Position numbers and translations under genes: made by a program
Notes under the pieces: model-generated
Database searches by the model: none
Seen by the model: only the letters and a program-made list of their open reading frames with translations
Told to the model about the DNA's origin: nothing
NCBI GenBank assembly: GCA_013822425.1
Contig: PNKL01000009.1
Location: forward strand, 29,703 to 93,702
Origin: Gemmatimonas sp.
GTDB lineage: Bacteria; Gemmatimonadota; Gemmatimonadetes; Gemmatimonadales; Gemmatimonadaceae
Length of the DNA stretch: 64,000 nucleotides
Reading direction: 5' to 3'
Part shown: piece after piece, positions 1 to 9,462 of the stretch
How positions within the stretch are numbered: position 1 is the stretch's first letter
How the letters are laid out: each line of letters begins with the position of its first letter

Positions 1-2
1 AC

Positions 3-512
3 AGCGACATCCTGAGCTACCTCATTACCGGCGGTCCCAGCAACGAAATCCTCGGCGGCAACTTCAACTCCACGGCCGCCCGTGTCGTCCTCTCGTCCGT
101 CGGCAGCGTCATCGGCAGCAAGGTGCCGTCGGGCATCTGCACCGACGCGCAGGTCACGACCGCCGGCCTCGACCAGTACACGGGCGGCATCCGCGACGTC
201 GGCAGCAGCATCCTGAGCGGTTCGCGCTTCAACTGCGCCAAGCAGCTCACGGAGCGGTTCTTCTTCAGGGTGGACGCAGGGCTGTGCAGCCTGGGGCAGT
301 TGGTGGGCCAGGGCGGTTCGTTCGATCCCCTCACGCTGTACGACGCGGCGGGTTTCAAGTTCGACTACCGGTTCAATTATGGCATTGCCGCCTCGATGGG
401 CATAGATCCGTCCACCAGCGCCGCGCTGTGCACGCGTGACGCCCTGGTCCGCGGCTTCGTGCCCACACCCAGACAATTCGGCTTGGACCTCTTCCGGGCG
501 TGGCAGTTCTGA
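3..512 (+). CDS. TamB-like translocation/assembly protein, C-terminal part
   Basis: The frame is open from the window edge to a TGA at 510-512, so only the last 169 residues are visible. The fragment opens with SDILSYLITGG, the motif typical of the TamB (DUF490) C-terminal domain, and ends in the aromatic string DLFRAWQF, as expected for a beta-rich end lodged in or near the outer membrane. TamB family proteins span the periplasm from the inner membrane and help outer-membrane biogenesis and lipid transfer. The N-terminal anchor and the long beta-groove lie outside the window. The next gene starts 12 bp inside this one, which suggests translational coupling. The family call rests on the C-terminal domain only. 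Confidence 0.8.
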   Translation, partial: SDILSYLITGGPSNEILGGNFNSTAARVVLSSVGSVIGSKVPSGICTDAQVTTAGLDQYTGGIRDVGSSILSGSRFNCAKQLTERFFFRVDAGLCSLGQLVGQGGSFDPLTLYDAAGFKFDYRFNYGIAASMGIDPSTSAALCTRDALVRGFVPTPRQFGLDLFRAWQF

Positions 513-1414
513 CCACGCGCACGGCGCTGTTGGTGAACCCCGTGGCCCGCCGGGCGGCAGCCGTCGAGGCGGCCGTGCTGCGGGCTTTCTCCGCGTGCGG
601 TGTCACGCCGACGGTGGAGCACACGCGGGCGGCGGGCGACGGCATCCGCGCCGGGCGCGAGCTAGCCGCGTCGCACGACCGCCTCTTCGTCCTGGGCGGC
701 GACGGCACGGTGATGGAGGCGGCAACGGGGATCGCCGAGGCAGGCTCCTCGATACCGATTGGGATTCTTCCCGCCGGGACCGGCAACCAGCTGGCGCGCG
801 CCCTCTCGATCTCACTCGTGCCGCCGCGCGCGGTCGCGCAACTGCTGCGGGGCAGCGAGCGCCGCATTGATATCGGTATCCTGAACGGGAGCCGCCGCGT
901 GGGCATCGGGGCCGGCCTCGGGCTCGACGCCGCGATGATCGCGGGGGCGCGCGGTTCGCTCAAGCGGCATCTCGGCCCGGCCTCGTACGTGGTGAGCGGC
1001 ACCGCCGCGGCGCTGCGGCCCCAGCGCTTCGCTCTGAGCGCTGAGGTGGACGGGCGTCCGCTTGAACGCGAGTGCACCGTGGCGATGGTGCTCAATCTCG
1101 GGCGCATCTTCAACGGCCTGCTCGAGCTCGCGCCCGGCGCCTCCCTCGTCGACGGATTGCTGGACCTGGTGATCGTGGACACGCGCAGCCTCGCCGACGC
1201 GCTCAGCTTTTCGGTCAGCGAGATGCTGCTGCGCCGCCGCCACGCCGATTCCCGGTGGACCTTTGCCCGCGGGCAAGCGATTCGCATCGAGACACTGGAC
1301 GGCAGCATTCCCGCGCAGGTGGACGGTGACCTGATTGACGACAGACGGCTGTCGCTTGAAGTCGCGCCGCTCGCCGCGAGGCTCATAGTCCCGGCGGACG
1401 CCAGAATAGTATAG
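500..1414 (+). CDS. Diacylglycerol-kinase-family lipid kinase
   Basis: A 304-residue protein with the DAGK catalytic fold. LLVNPVARR near the N-terminus is the first strand-loop. FVLGGDGTVMEA (about residues 67-78) is the GGDGT nucleotide-binding motif, and GILPAGTGNQLARAL (about 92-106) is the second conserved signature. The C-terminal half (VDGLLDLVIVD and a beta-sandwich) matches the YegS/DgkB domain. The likely reaction is ATP-dependent phosphorylation of diacylglycerol or a related lipid at the inner face of the membrane. The GTG at 500 lies inside the upstream tamB-like gene and gives the usual start close to the first beta-strand. The lipid substrate cannot be read from sequence. Confidence 0.9.
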   Translation: MAVLTTRTALLVNPVARRAAAVEAAVLRAFSACGVTPTVEHTRAAGDGIRAGRELAASHDRLFVLGGDGTVMEAATGIAEAGSSIPIGILPAGTGNQLARALSISLVPPRAVAQLLRGSERRIDIGILNGSRRVGIGAGLGLDAAMIAGARGSLKRHLGPASYVVSGTAAALRPQRFALSAEVDGRPLERECTVAMVLNLGRIFNGLLELAPGASLVDGLLDLVIVDTRSLADALSFSVSEMLLRRRHADSRWTFARGQAIRIETLDGSIPAQVDGDLIDDRRLSLEVAPLAARLIVPADARIV

Positions 1415-1534
1415 TAGGAGCGGATCCGCTGGAGGGGTGTCGGGTCGCCCCTACCCACCGCGGCACAATTGCTGTATGGATTATGGACAGCGCGAGTCGA
1501 CTGTAAGTTCTCGTGTCACCGTCCAAGACCCACC

Positions 1535-4500
1535 ATGTCCGATCCTCTCTCCTCCAGCCTGTCCGGCAGCGCCTTGCTCGACGTGCGGATTCGCGTGATT
1601 CTGCGCGACCTTCCGCGCGAGCATGCGGCGTTGCTGGAGGCGATGCTTCAGGAGCGCGACCGACAGGTTGCCACCGCCGAGCGTCGTGCAGCGCGGGTCC
1701 AGCGGCTTCACGAGGCCGCGTCGTCGCTCATGCGGTCGCTCGAGCGCGACGAACTGGAACTCGAGGTGGCGGTCCAGCTGCTGCGCGTGATCCACGCAGA
1801 CGGCGTGGTCATCGCTCGTCCCCCCGCCGCCGCCGGCGAGGCGCCAGCGGCAACGGTCCACGTCACGCCGGCGGGCGAAGCGCCACTGGACGGTGCGGAC
1901 CAGGTAGCGGCGGTGTTTGCGGAGGTCATCCGCACCGGACGTCCGGCACGCCTGAACCGTCGCCCGAATGGCTCCGCGGCATTGATGGCGGTGCCGATCA
2001 TGCAGGGCTTCCGCCTCGTCGGTCTCATTGGCGCGTACGCCGGGGACGCGGGCGTGTTCGGCGATGCGGAACTCGACTCGACACAGACGCTCGCTGCGCA
2101 CGCCTCGACGGCGCTCTTGAACTCCGCGCTGTACGCGCAGAGCGAGCGTGAGCGCCGCCAGAGCGGCGCGCTGGCCTCGCTGGCCCAGGCGCTTGGCGCG
2201 GCCACGCGGTTGCCCGACGTGCTGCGGCTGGCGCTCCGGCATGCCATCGCGCTCTTCGGCGTGGCAGGCGCGGACATCGCGATGCGGCGCGACGGGTTCC
2301 TGCAGATCGTGTCGGCCGAGGGCGTCGCGCAGATGCTGCAGGGAATGTTCCTGCCGATTGAGGGGTCGGTGTCGGGGCGCGCCGCGCGCGAGGCGCGCGT
2401 GATCATCGTCAACGATGTTGCCGCCGAACCGGACGTGTTCGAACCCACGCGACGCCTGGCATCGGTGCGCCGCAGCATCCTGGCGCCGCTGATGTCGGGC
2501 GGGCAGGTCGTGGGCGTGCTGAGCCTGGTGAATCGCGAGGAGCCATTCAACGCCGAGGACGCGCGCATGCTGCAGCAGTTCGCGTCGCAGGTGGCGGTGG
2601 CGATCGTGAACGCGCGGCTGTACGAGGAAGCGGCCGAAGCGCAGCGCGAGATCAGCGCGGCCTTCGAGGCCATCGGCGACGGCATCGTGGTGCTCGACGC
2701 CGAGGCGCGCATCGTACGCCACAACGCGCGCTTCCTGGAAATTGCGGGCCTCCCGGACGCCGACGGCGCGCGCGGACGCGATTTCTACGACGCCGTGCTG
2801 CACGAGCCGCGCGCGCTCGCCGAGACCACTGCGGTTGGCCGGGCGATCGTGGGCCAGCAAGTGGCGCGGGAGCAGCTGCGATCGGTCTGGAACGATCGCG
2901 TGCTCGAGGTGCTCGCCGCCCCCCATCCGGGGACAGGGGGCGCCGTCGTCTCGGTCAACGACCTGACCGAACTGCACCGGCTGGCGGAACAGCACCGGCT
3001 GGTGGTTGACAATGCGACCGATGCCATCCTCATCACCTCGACCGAGGGCGCGGTACAGTTCGCCAATCCGGCGGCGCGCCGGCTCTTTGGGTCGGAGGCC
3101 GAGCTGGAGGGGGCGCGCATCGCCAGCCTCGTGCCAGCGAGCGAGGCCACGGTCTGGGCCGAGGCCATCGGCCGATCGCGGCGTGGCGAAGCGGCGCGGC
3201 TGGACGGAACGGTAGTGCAGGCGGGGGGAGAGTGCCGGCAGGTGTCGGTGCGGCTCGCGCCCATGGTGGACGAGCCGCGGGTCAGCCGCCTCGTCATCGC
3301 GCTGCGCGACGTGACCGATGAGGCACAGGCGCGCGACGACGTGCTGGTCGCCAACGCCCGTTACCGCGATCTCGTCGAGATGGCTGCCGATGCCATCGCC
3401 ACGCTCGACGCAAAGGGCGTCTTCACATCGGTGAATCGGGCGACCGAGCACCTCACCGGACTGGACGCGTCGTCGATCGTCGGCCGCTCGTTCCAGGCGA
3501 TCCTCGAGCCCTCCGAGTCGGCGGAGATGCAGACGGCATTTGCCGACGCCCTGGCCGGGAAGCTGCGGGCCGCGGAATTCCACTACGTGCGCCCGGACGG
3601 GCAGCGGCGTCTCTTCGCCACTTCGATCTCGCCGATGCGGCGCGCCGGCGTGGTGGTTGGGGTGATGGCGATCGCCCGCGACGTGACGGACGAGCGCGAG
3701 AAGGCGGCGGCGCTGCTGTATGCAGAGGCGAAATACACCCGCCTGGTCGAGGCGGCGGAGGACGCCATCGCCTGCGTGGACGAGGAGGGCAATCTCACGG
3801 CCGTGAACCGCGCCCTCGAGCGGGTGTCCGGCAGGACGCGCGAGGAAATGCTCGGGCGTCCCTTCGTGGAGATCCTGGACGAGGCCGAATGGCCGGCGAT
3901 GTGGCAGGCGTTCGTGTCGGCGCTGGCAGGTAAGCGTGAGCGCCGCACCATCCGCTTCACGCGCCCCGGGGGCGTGCGCGGCTATGCGACCCTCGTGTCG
4001 GCCCCGATCATCGAGGGCGGACGCATCACCGGCGTGCTCGCGATCGCCCGCGACGTCACCGATGAGCGCCTCCTGCTCGAGCAGGCCATTCGCCAGGATC
4101 GCATGGTGGCGATGGGCGAGTTGGTCAGCGGCGTGGCCCACGAGGTCAATTCGCCGCTGACCAGCATCCTCGCCTACGCGCAGGTGCTCGAGCGCGGCAT
4201 CGGCGGCGAGGACGCCGCCAAGGCGCTGGAGACCATCTCACGCGAGGCCAAACGGGCGTCGCGCATCGTGGGCAAGCTGCTCGCCTTCGGGCGGCAGGGG
4301 CAGCCGGAGCGCATCCCGAGCGACGTCAACGAGGCGCTGCGAGACACGATCGACCTGCGCCGCTACGCGCTGCGCCTGCAGGAGATCAGGCTCTCCGTCT
4401 CGCTGATGCCGGATCCGCCCCTCGTGCTCGCCGATCCGTTCCAGCTGCAGCAGGTCTTCATCAACCTGCTCTCGAACGCCGAGCAGGCGGTGTCGCACCA

Positions 4501-4774
4501 GCCGGGCGACCGGAAGATCGCGGTGACGACCGAAGTGCGCAGCGGGACGTTCGTCGTGACGATCACTGACAACGGTCCCGGCATCGCCCCCGAGGCGCTG
4601 CCGCACATCTTCAATCCCTTCTTCACCACCAAGCCGCGCGGGGCGGGCACCGGCCTCGGCCTGTCCATCTCCGACGGCATCATTCGCGAACATCGGGGCG
4701 TGCTGCGCGCCAGGTCGGAACCTGGCCACGGTGCGACCTTCGAAGTCGAGTTGCCCCTCACCTCCGCCACCTGA
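1535..4774 (+). CDS. Sensor histidine kinase with two GAF and four PAS domains
   Basis: A 1079-residue soluble kinase with no membrane segment. Approximate order: N-terminal coiled region to 60, GAF 1 to 200, GAF 2 to 370, then four PAS domains (375-475, 485-605, 620-740, 745-865), HisKA and HATPase_c. The phospho-acceptor is His869 in [11 protein letters not shown]. The N box is [14 protein letters not shown] near 972, with DNGPGIA near 1012 and GTGLGLS near 1039. The NtrB-like H box agrees with the NtrC-type regulator that begins 3 bp after the stop, so the two should form a two-component pair. The ATG at 1535 begins MSDPLSSS. A longer frame from 1469 exists but adds residues unlike the family. 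Several stacked PAS/GAF domains imply integration of multiple cytoplasmic cues; the ligands are unknown. Confidence 0.92.
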   Translation: MSDPLSSSLSGSALLDVRIRVILRDLPREHAALLEAMLQERDRQVATAERRAARVQRLHEAASSLMRSLERDELELEVAVQLLRVIHADGVVIARPPAAAGEAPAATVHVTPAGEAPLDGADQVAAVFAEVIRTGRPARLNRRPNGSAALMAVPIMQGFRLVGLIGAYAGDAGVFGDAELDSTQTLAAHASTALLNSALYAQSERERRQSGALASLAQALGAATRLPDVLRLALRHAIALFGVAGADIAMRRDGFLQIVSAEGVAQMLQGMFLPIEGSVSGRAAREARVIIVNDVAAEPDVFEPTRRLASVRRSILAPLMSGGQVVGVLSLVNREEPFNAEDARMLQQFASQVAVAIVNARLYEEAAEAQREISAAFEAIGDGIVVLDAEARIVRHNARFLEIAGLPDADGARGRDFYDAVLHEPRALAETTAVGRAIVGQQVAREQLRSVWNDRVLEVLAAPHPGTGGAVVSVNDLTELHRLAEQHRLVVDNATDAILITSTEGAVQFANPAARRLFGSEAELEGARIASLVPASEATVWAEAIGRSRRGEAARLDGTVVQAGGECRQVSVRLAPMVDEPRVSRLVIALRDVTDEAQARDDVLVANARYRDLVEMAADAIATLDAKGVFTSVNRATEHLTGLDASSIVGRSFQAILEPSESAEMQTAFADALAGKLRAAEFHYVRPDGQRRLFATSISPMRRAGVVVGVMAIARDVTDEREKAAALLYAEAKYTRLVEAAEDAIACVDEEGNLTAVNRALERVSGRTREEMLGRPFVEILDEAEWPAMWQAFVSALAGKRERRTIRFTRPGGVRGYATLVSAPIIEGGRITGVLAIARDVTDERLLLEQAIRQDRMVAMGELVSGVAHEVNSPLTSILAYAQVLERGIGGEDAAKALETISREAKRASRIVGKLLAFGRQGQPERIPSDVNEALRDTIDLRRYALRLQEIRLSVSLMPDPPLVLADPFQLQQVFINLLSNAEQAVSHQPGDRKIAVTTEVRSGTFVVTITDNGPGIAPEALPHIFNPFFTTKPRGAGTGLGLSISDGIIREHRGVLRARSEPGHGATFEVELPLTSAT

Positions 4775-4777
4775 CCG

Positions 4778-6130
4778 ATGGCCAGCATTCTCATCATTGA
4801 CGACGAAGTCGCCATTGCCGCCGCGTTCGCGATGTTCTTCCGCCACGACGGACAGCACGTGGTGACCGAAGCGCACACCGGCACCGATGGCGTGGACGCG
4901 TACTGGCGCCTGCGTCCCGACCTCGTGCTCCTCGACGTCCGCCTCCCGGACATCACCGGCTTCGACGTGCTCGCGAAGATCCGCGAGGATGACCCGGTGG
5001 TGATCATGGTCACGGCCTACGGCGACGTTCCCATGGCGGTGGATGCGCTGCACAAGGGGGCGGAGAACTTCCTCACGAAGCCGGTCGACCTCAGTCATCT
5101 CGCGGCCGCCGCCGACCGCGCGCTGGAGAAGTCGCACCTGCGCCGCATGAACCGGTACCTGCTCGACCGGCAGGTCTCCCCCTCGCACGTGCTGGCGGGT
5201 TCGTCGCCGGCCATGCGGGAGCTCGCGCAGCAGGTGAGCGTGCTGGCGCACAGCGACCGGACCACCGGCCTTCTGACTGGCGAGCGCGGCTCGGGCAAGG
5301 GGCGCGTGGCCGAGCTCATCCACCAGCAGAGCCCACGCGCGTCGGGTCCGTTCGTCCAGGTGAATTGCGCGGCGCTCACGTCCGAGTCGCTCGACATCGA
5401 GCTGTTCGGCGAGGAGGGCGCCGCCGGCAAGCCGGCCAAGCGCGGCCTGTTCGAGGTCGCCGACGGGGGGACGCTCTTCCTCGACGAGATCGGCGATCTC
5501 GCGCCGCAGTTGCAACCCAAGCTGCTGCGCGCGCTCGAGGGGCGCGGATTCCGCCGCCACGGCGGTACGATGGAGATCGTGCCCGACGCCCGCGTCATCG
5601 CGGCAACGAGCCGGGACCTCGGCGACGAGGTCGCGGCCGGCCGGTTCCGCGAGGACCTGTTCTACCGCCTGTCCGTCATGCCCATCCGGCTGCTGCCGCT
5701 GCGCGAGCGGACGCGCGAGGACGTGCTCGAGCTCGTCAGCCAGGTGATCAGCGACCTCGCGGCCACACTTCCCGACGCGCCGACGGTGCTGTCGGAGGAG
5801 GTGCTGGACGCGGTGCTGCGCTATGGCTGGCCGGGCAACATTCGCGAGTTGCGCAACACGATCGAGCGGGCGATGCTGCTGGCACGCGGCACGGGCCGCA
5901 TCGAGGCGCGGCACCTGGCGCGCGAGATCACCGTGGCCAGCGGCGCCGACGTGGTGCACCATGTGCCGCGGACGCTCGCCGACGTGGAGAAGGCGCACAT
6001 CGACCGGACGCTCAAGGCGCACCAGTACAACCGCACGCATGCGGCGAAGGAACTGGGGATCGCCCGCGCGACGCTGATCAAGAAGATCAAGGAATACGAC
6101 CTTGCCGACCGCCCGCGCGGTCGCGCCTAA
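4778..6130 (+). CDS. NtrC-family response regulator lacking the GAFTGA loop
   Basis: A 450-residue regulator. The receiver holds Asp53 (LLDVRLPD) and Lys101. The AAA+ domain has Walker A GERGSGKG (168-175), Walker [12 protein letters not shown] (230-240) and the arginine-finger region [11 protein letters not shown]-terminal Fis-type helix-turn-helix includes [16 protein letters not shown]. After ELFG (208-211) the family normally carries HEKGAFTGA, which contacts sigma-54. Here the segment is [15 protein letters not shown], shorter and without GAFTGA. The flanking frame is intact, so this is not a frameshift. The protein is therefore likely to bind DNA and ATP but may not activate sigma-54 polymerase. 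It sits 3 bp after its kinase. Confidence 0.92.
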   Translation: MASILIIDDEVAIAAAFAMFFRHDGQHVVTEAHTGTDGVDAYWRLRPDLVLLDVRLPDITGFDVLAKIREDDPVVIMVTAYGDVPMAVDALHKGAENFLTKPVDLSHLAAAADRALEKSHLRRMNRYLLDRQVSPSHVLAGSSPAMRELAQQVSVLAHSDRTTGLLTGERGSGKGRVAELIHQQSPRASGPFVQVNCAALTSESLDIELFGEEGAAGKPAKRGLFEVADGGTLFLDEIGDLAPQLQPKLLRALEGRGFRRHGGTMEIVPDARVIAATSRDLGDEVAAGRFREDLFYRLSVMPIRLLPLRERTREDVLELVSQVISDLAATLPDAPTVLSEEVLDAVLRYGWPGNIRELRNTIERAMLLARGTGRIEARHLAREITVASGADVVHHVPRTLADVEKAHIDRTLKAHQYNRTHAAKELGIARATLIKKIKEYDLADRPRGRA

Positions 6131-6144
6131 CCCGGAAAGGACCG

Positions 6145-6339
6145 ATGAGCGAGCGTGACGCGATGGTCTGCCGCGCCTGCGGGCGCGAGGAGCGCGCCTC
6201 GGAGGGGTATCCCTGCCAGGAGTGCGGCACCTTCATCTGCAACATGTGCGAGCTGCAGGGCGTGGTGCGGTGCCGTGCGTGCGCCGCCAAGGGACAGCCG
6301 CGCGACGGCGATCCCGTGCCGGCGCCGGCCAAGCCGTGA
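6145..6339 (+). CDS. Small zinc-ribbon protein
   Basis: A 64-residue protein with four paired cysteine motifs: CRAC, CQEC, CNMC and CRAC (residues 9-48), which would hold two zinc ions in a treble-clef or B-box-like arrangement. The ATG at 6145 follows GGAAAGG at 6134-6140 with good spacing. It lies 14 bp after the response regulator and its stop overlaps the start of the P1 peptidase gene, so it is probably part of the same transcript. I do not recognise a named family; a protein- or nucleic-acid-binding role is possible but unproven. Confidence 0.75.
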   Translation: MSERDAMVCRACGREERASEGYPCQECGTFICNMCELQGVVRCRACAAKGQPRDGDPVPAPAKP

Positions 6340-7301
6340 GCGACCGCACGGGCGGCGCCGACCTGCGCCGCTTTGGCATCGCCGTCGGGCACGCCTCCGA
6401 CGCCGCCGGCGCGACCGGATGCACCGTCGTGCGCGGCGTGTCGCAGCCGCTGCGCGGCGCCTGTGCGGTGTTCGGCCGCGCCACCGGCACGCGCGAACTC
6501 GCGCTGCTCGAGCCGGGACACCTCGTCGACCGCGTCGACGCGGTGCTCGTGACCGGCGGGTCGGCGTATGGGCTGGCCGCCGCCGACGGCGTGATGCGAT
6601 GGATGGAGGAGCGGGGGCGCGGGTTTCCGGCAGGGGGCGGTGTGGTGCCCATCGTTCCCGGCGCCGTGCTTTTCGACCTGCGTCCACTGGGGCGCTTCGA
6701 TGCGCGACCCACTCCGCAGATGGGCTTCGATGCGTGCGAGCGCGCGACGTCGCAAGGTGTCGCCGAGGGGAGCGTCGGCGCCGGAACGGGCCTGACCGTC
6801 GGCAAGACGCTGGGGTCGCACGCCTGCATGAAAGGTGGCGTCGGTATCGCCGTCGCAGAGGTGGGCGATGCCGCAACGTGTGCCATCGCCGCCGTGAACG
6901 CGTTCGGCGACGTCTGTGACGCCGGGGGCCGCGTGATCGCCGGCGCGCGCCGCGACGGCGGCTTCGTGGGGGCGGAACGCGTGCTGGCCGAGCGCGGGCT
7001 CGCGGACGCCTTTGGCGGCGGGCACAACACCACTGTTGCCGTAGTCGTGGTGGACGGCGTGCTCGACAAGCTGGCGCTGCAGGGCGTGGCGCGCGCTGCA
7101 GGAGCCGCGCTGCACCGACGCGTGCGGCCGGCGGGATCGTTGGTGGACGGGGACGTGATCTTCGCGCTCTCCCCGCTCACGGGAGTGGCGGCGGATCCGG
7201 TGCGCGCCGAGGTGCTCGCGGTTGCCGCCCTCGAACAGGCCATCGAGCGGGCCGTGCGCACCGCCGTCGGCCGCGACGGCGTGCCCGGGCTCGCCGGCTA
7301 G
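6336..7301 (+). CDS. P1 (DmpA/S58) family peptidase
   Basis: A 321-residue member of the DmpA/BapA N-terminal-nucleophile family. TGGSAYGLAAADGVM (around residue 70) and the GAGTGLTVGK region (around 150) are family signatures. GHNTTVAVVVVDG carries the self-cleaving Thr nucleophile expected at the new N-terminus of the beta subunit. These enzymes act as D-esterases or beta-peptidyl aminopeptidases after autoproteolysis. The GTG at 6336 overlaps the preceding stop (GTGA) and gives the usual N-terminal length. The gene ends convergently with the DUF6941 gene, the two sharing 4 bp (7298-7301). Substrate is unknown. Confidence 0.88.
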   Translation: MSDRTGGADLRRFGIAVGHASDAAGATGCTVVRGVSQPLRGACAVFGRATGTRELALLEPGHLVDRVDAVLVTGGSAYGLAAADGVMRWMEERGRGFPAGGGVVPIVPGAVLFDLRPLGRFDARPTPQMGFDACERATSQGVAEGSVGAGTGLTVGKTLGSHACMKGGVGIAVAEVGDAATCAIAAVNAFGDVCDAGGRVIAGARRDGGFVGAERVLAERGLADAFGGGHNTTVAVVVVDGVLDKLALQGVARAAGAALHRRVRPAGSLVDGDVIFALSPLTGVAADPVRAEVLAVAALEQAIERAVRTAVGRDGVPGLAG

Positions 7302-7726
7302 GAGACGAGTCCGCCCATCGCCATCGGCGCCACCGTGCCGCCGACGTGCACGTGCAGCCCCACCTCCGCCTCGACTTCTCCGTCCAGTTCCACACGCATG
7401 ACATGCACGCCCGCCTCCGCGATGGGGAGGTCGATGGCGGCGATCACGGGGATGTCCACCTCAATCGCGCCGGGTGGCGGCGAGTGCACCTCCACCTCGC
7501 CGCTCGACGACCACACCTCATCGCCTCCCGGGGCCACCCAGGTGAGCGACAGGGCGTGCGTTCCCGCATCGTCCGGGCTGGCCTTGAGGCGCACGACGAG
7601 CGTCGCGCGCGGATGGACGGCGGGCAGGCTGGCGACGTGCAGGGCGTCAAAGACACCGAGCACGTTGAGCTTCCCTTCCTGGGAGAGGTTGGCGGCGTCG
7701 GCGAAGAGGGCAAAGGAGCAATACAT
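7298..7726 (-). CDS. DUF6941 family protein
   Basis: A 142-residue protein that begins MYCSFALFADAANLS and continues GKLNVLGVFD, the pattern of the uncharacterised DUF6941 family. The rest is predicted beta-rich with alternating hydrophobic residues, ending in a histidine-containing strand (GLHVHVGG). No signal peptide or membrane segment is seen. The gene overlaps the 3' end of the P1 peptidase gene tail to tail. The upstream spacer contains the long palindrome at 7811-7971. Function is unknown. Confidence 0.75.
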   Translation of the reverse strand: MYCSFALFADAANLSQEGKLNVLGVFDALHVASLPAVHPRATLVVRLKASPDDAGTHALSLTWVAPGGDEVWSSSGEVEVHSPPPGAIEVDIPVIAAIDLPIAEAGVHVMRVELDGEVEAEVGLHVHVGGTVAPMAMGGLVS

Positions 7727-7810
7727 GCGAGGAAAGTTACGGCACGGTCATCGTGGCGGCGAGGCACGCGAGAGGGAGCCGTTCTACTGCGTTGTCGCGA
7801 ATTACGCGGC

Positions 7811-7971
7811 GCAGCGCGGGAGACTGCGAACTGCCTTGCCACGGATTACGCGGATTACAGCGCGGATGAACACGGATACCTCTTTGGGGTTCCCCCAAAC
7901 GCCGTATCCGTGTTCATCCGCAAGCATCCGTGTAATCCGCGGCAACGCAGTTCGCAGTTTCCCGCGGCTGC
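7811..7971. repeat. Long imperfect palindrome in intergenic spacer
   Basis: The divergent spacer 7727-8022 between the DUF6941 gene and the SCO gene contains an imperfect inverted repeat of about 160 bp. The left arm (7811-7879) and the right arm (7904-7971) pair closely. Shared blocks include CTGCGAACTGC at 7824 and its complement ending at 7957, and GCGGATGAACACGGATAC (7862-7879) with its exact complement at 7904-7921. The arms are made of the repeated word GGATTACGCGGATTA / CACGGAT. The central loop itself has a small hairpin (TTTGGGG...CCCCCAAA, 7883-7898). No protein is encoded. It resembles an extended REP-like element. Confidence 0.8.
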
Positions 7972-8022
7972 ACCGCCGAGAACGATGCCGCAGGCTGCCG
8001 TGTCTCGATTAGCTTAATCCTG

Positions 8023-8631
8023 ATGCTCCCCACGCGCTTCCTTGCCCCGTGCCTCGCGGCGGTGCTGCTCGCCGCGTGCGCCGCGCCGGTGCCGCGCCAC
8101 GGCGTGCCGATCGAGCCGGCGCTGCCGCGCCCGTCGTTCACGCTCACCGACACGCGCGGCGTCCCGTTCGAATTCAGCCGCGAAACGCGCGGCCTGCTCA
8201 CCTTCCTCTTCTTCGGCTACACCAACTGTCCCGACGTCTGTCCGGTGCACGTGGCCAACGTCGCAGCAGTGCTGCGCAAGCTGCCGTTCGAGGACCAGCG
8301 CAAGGCGCGTTTCGTCTTTGTCACCGCGGACCCGGCGCGCGATTCGCTGCCGCAGTTGCGGAAGTGGCTCGACCAGTTCGACACGTCCTTCATCGGCCTG
8401 CGCGGCGACGAGGTGGAGGTCACCCGGGTCATGAGCGCTGTCGGGATGCCGCCGGCGATCCGCGGCGCGGTGGGCCCCGACGGCCGGTACGAGGTGGGCC
8501 ATTCCGCTGCCGTGCTCGTTTTCACCGCCGACGACTCGGCGCACGTCCTGTATCCGTTCGGCACGCGACAGTTGGACTGGGCCGAGGACATTCCCCGCCT
8601 GCTGCGGATCCGTCCGCAGACGGAGGACTGA
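8023..8631 (+). CDS. SCO1/SenC family copper chaperone lipoprotein
   Basis: A 202-residue lipoprotein with a short signal peptide and lipobox LLAAC (Cys19). The thioredoxin-like domain carries both copper ligands of SCO proteins, Cys69 and Cys73 in NCPDVCP, and the conserved His160 in VGHSAAVLVF. SCO proteins load or reduce the CuA site of cytochrome oxidase on the outer face of the membrane. The downstream ctaG-like gene starts 2 bp after the stop, which supports a role in oxidase assembly. The catalytic set is complete. Confidence 0.93.
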   Translation: MLPTRFLAPCLAAVLLAACAAPVPRHGVPIEPALPRPSFTLTDTRGVPFEFSRETRGLLTFLFFGYTNCPDVCPVHVANVAAVLRKLPFEDQRKARFVFVTADPARDSLPQLRKWLDQFDTSFIGLRGDEVEVTRVMSAVGMPPAIRGAVGPDGRYEVGHSAAVLVFTADDSAHVLYPFGTRQLDWAEDIPRLLRIRPQTED

Positions 8632-8633
8632 CC

Positions 8634-9452
8634 ATGCAGTGGTGGTGTTCGGCATCGGGCAAGCCGTGGACGTGGGCACCGCAGTACTATCCCGGCGTCT
8701 GGCTGATGGTGGCCGTGCTCGCGGTGGCCTTCCACGCGCTGTCGCGGCGCGGGCGGGCGATGGGCGAGTCGCGCGGCGCGTTCTGGGGCGGGTGGGTCGC
8801 GGTGGGGCTCGTCTGGCAGGTGCTCGACTGGCCGATCGGTCCGCTCGCCGCGGGCTACCTCGCCAGCGCGCATGCGCTGCAGTTCGTGGTGCTCGCCCTG
8901 GTGGCGCCTCCGCTCCTGCTGCTTGCGACGCGACGCCCCCTTGCCGCGTCGGTGGCGGCCCTGGGCCGTGCGCGCGCGGTCGCCATGCTGGTCACGCAGC
9001 CGATCATCGCCGGCGTGCTCTTCAACGTCGTCGCGATCGCGACGCACGTGCCGGCGGTCGTGGATGCGTTGATGCCCACGCAGGTGGGGGCGTTCACCAT
9101 CGACGTGCTCTGGCTCCTCGGCGGCCTGGTGCTGTGGTGGCCGATCATGGTCGAGGCGCCGCGGCGTTCCTGGTTCAGCGCGCCCGTGCGCATGCTGTAC
9201 CTGTTCCTGGCGACGCTGGTGCACACGGGCATTGCGATGGTCATGCTCGTCCGCGACTTCCCGATGTACGGCATCTACGAGCTGGCGCCGCCGTGGCCGG
9301 CGTGGTCGCCGCTCGAGGACCAGCACCTGGCCGGCGGCGTGATGGAACTCGCGGGGGCCGCGGTCGTCTTCGGCATCATCACCGTGATGTTCTTCCGCTG
9401 GAGCGGGGGCGTGGAGGGCGACGCCGCGCCGCCTGCCCCTCCGCGGGATTAG
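8634..9452 (+). CDS. ctaG: CtaG-type cytochrome c oxidase assembly factor
   Basis: A 272-residue integral membrane protein with about seven hydrophobic segments, matching the caa3-type oxidase assembly factor CtaG (DUF2189-like architecture of Bacillus CtaG). The N-terminus (WWCSASGKPWTW) precedes the first membrane segment. Conserved features include HALQFVVLALVAPPLLLL and the WPIMVEAPRR loop. The ATG at 8634 follows the SCO stop by 2 bp. Together with SCO it forms a copper-delivery/oxidase-assembly pair. Family assignment is from overall pattern and context. Confidence 0.85.
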   Translation: MQWWCSASGKPWTWAPQYYPGVWLMVAVLAVAFHALSRRGRAMGESRGAFWGGWVAVGLVWQVLDWPIGPLAAGYLASAHALQFVVLALVAPPLLLLATRRPLAASVAALGRARAVAMLVTQPIIAGVLFNVVAIATHVPAVVDALMPTQVGAFTIDVLWLLGGLVLWWPIMVEAPRRSWFSAPVRMLYLFLATLVHTGIAMVMLVRDFPMYGIYELAPPWPAWSPLEDQHLAGGVMELAGAAVVFGIITVMFFRWSGGVEGDAAPPAPPRD

Positions 9453-9462
9453 TTTTCTCCGG

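Noticed and set aside
1419..1430. AGCGGATCCGCT palindrome upstream of the sensor kinase as an operator
   Set aside because: A 12-bp palindrome is expected by chance in 64 kb of GC-rich sequence, and there is no second copy or adjoining promoter to support it.
1481..4141. An 886-codon open frame antisense to the sensor kinase
   Set aside because: GC-rich coding DNA keeps antisense frames open; the plus-strand frame has complete GAF/PAS/kinase motifs and this one has low-complexity His/Arg/Gly protein.
4238..6040. A 600-codon frame antisense to the kinase end and the response regulator
   Set aside because: Antisense to intact catalytic motifs on both genes; no recognisable domain.
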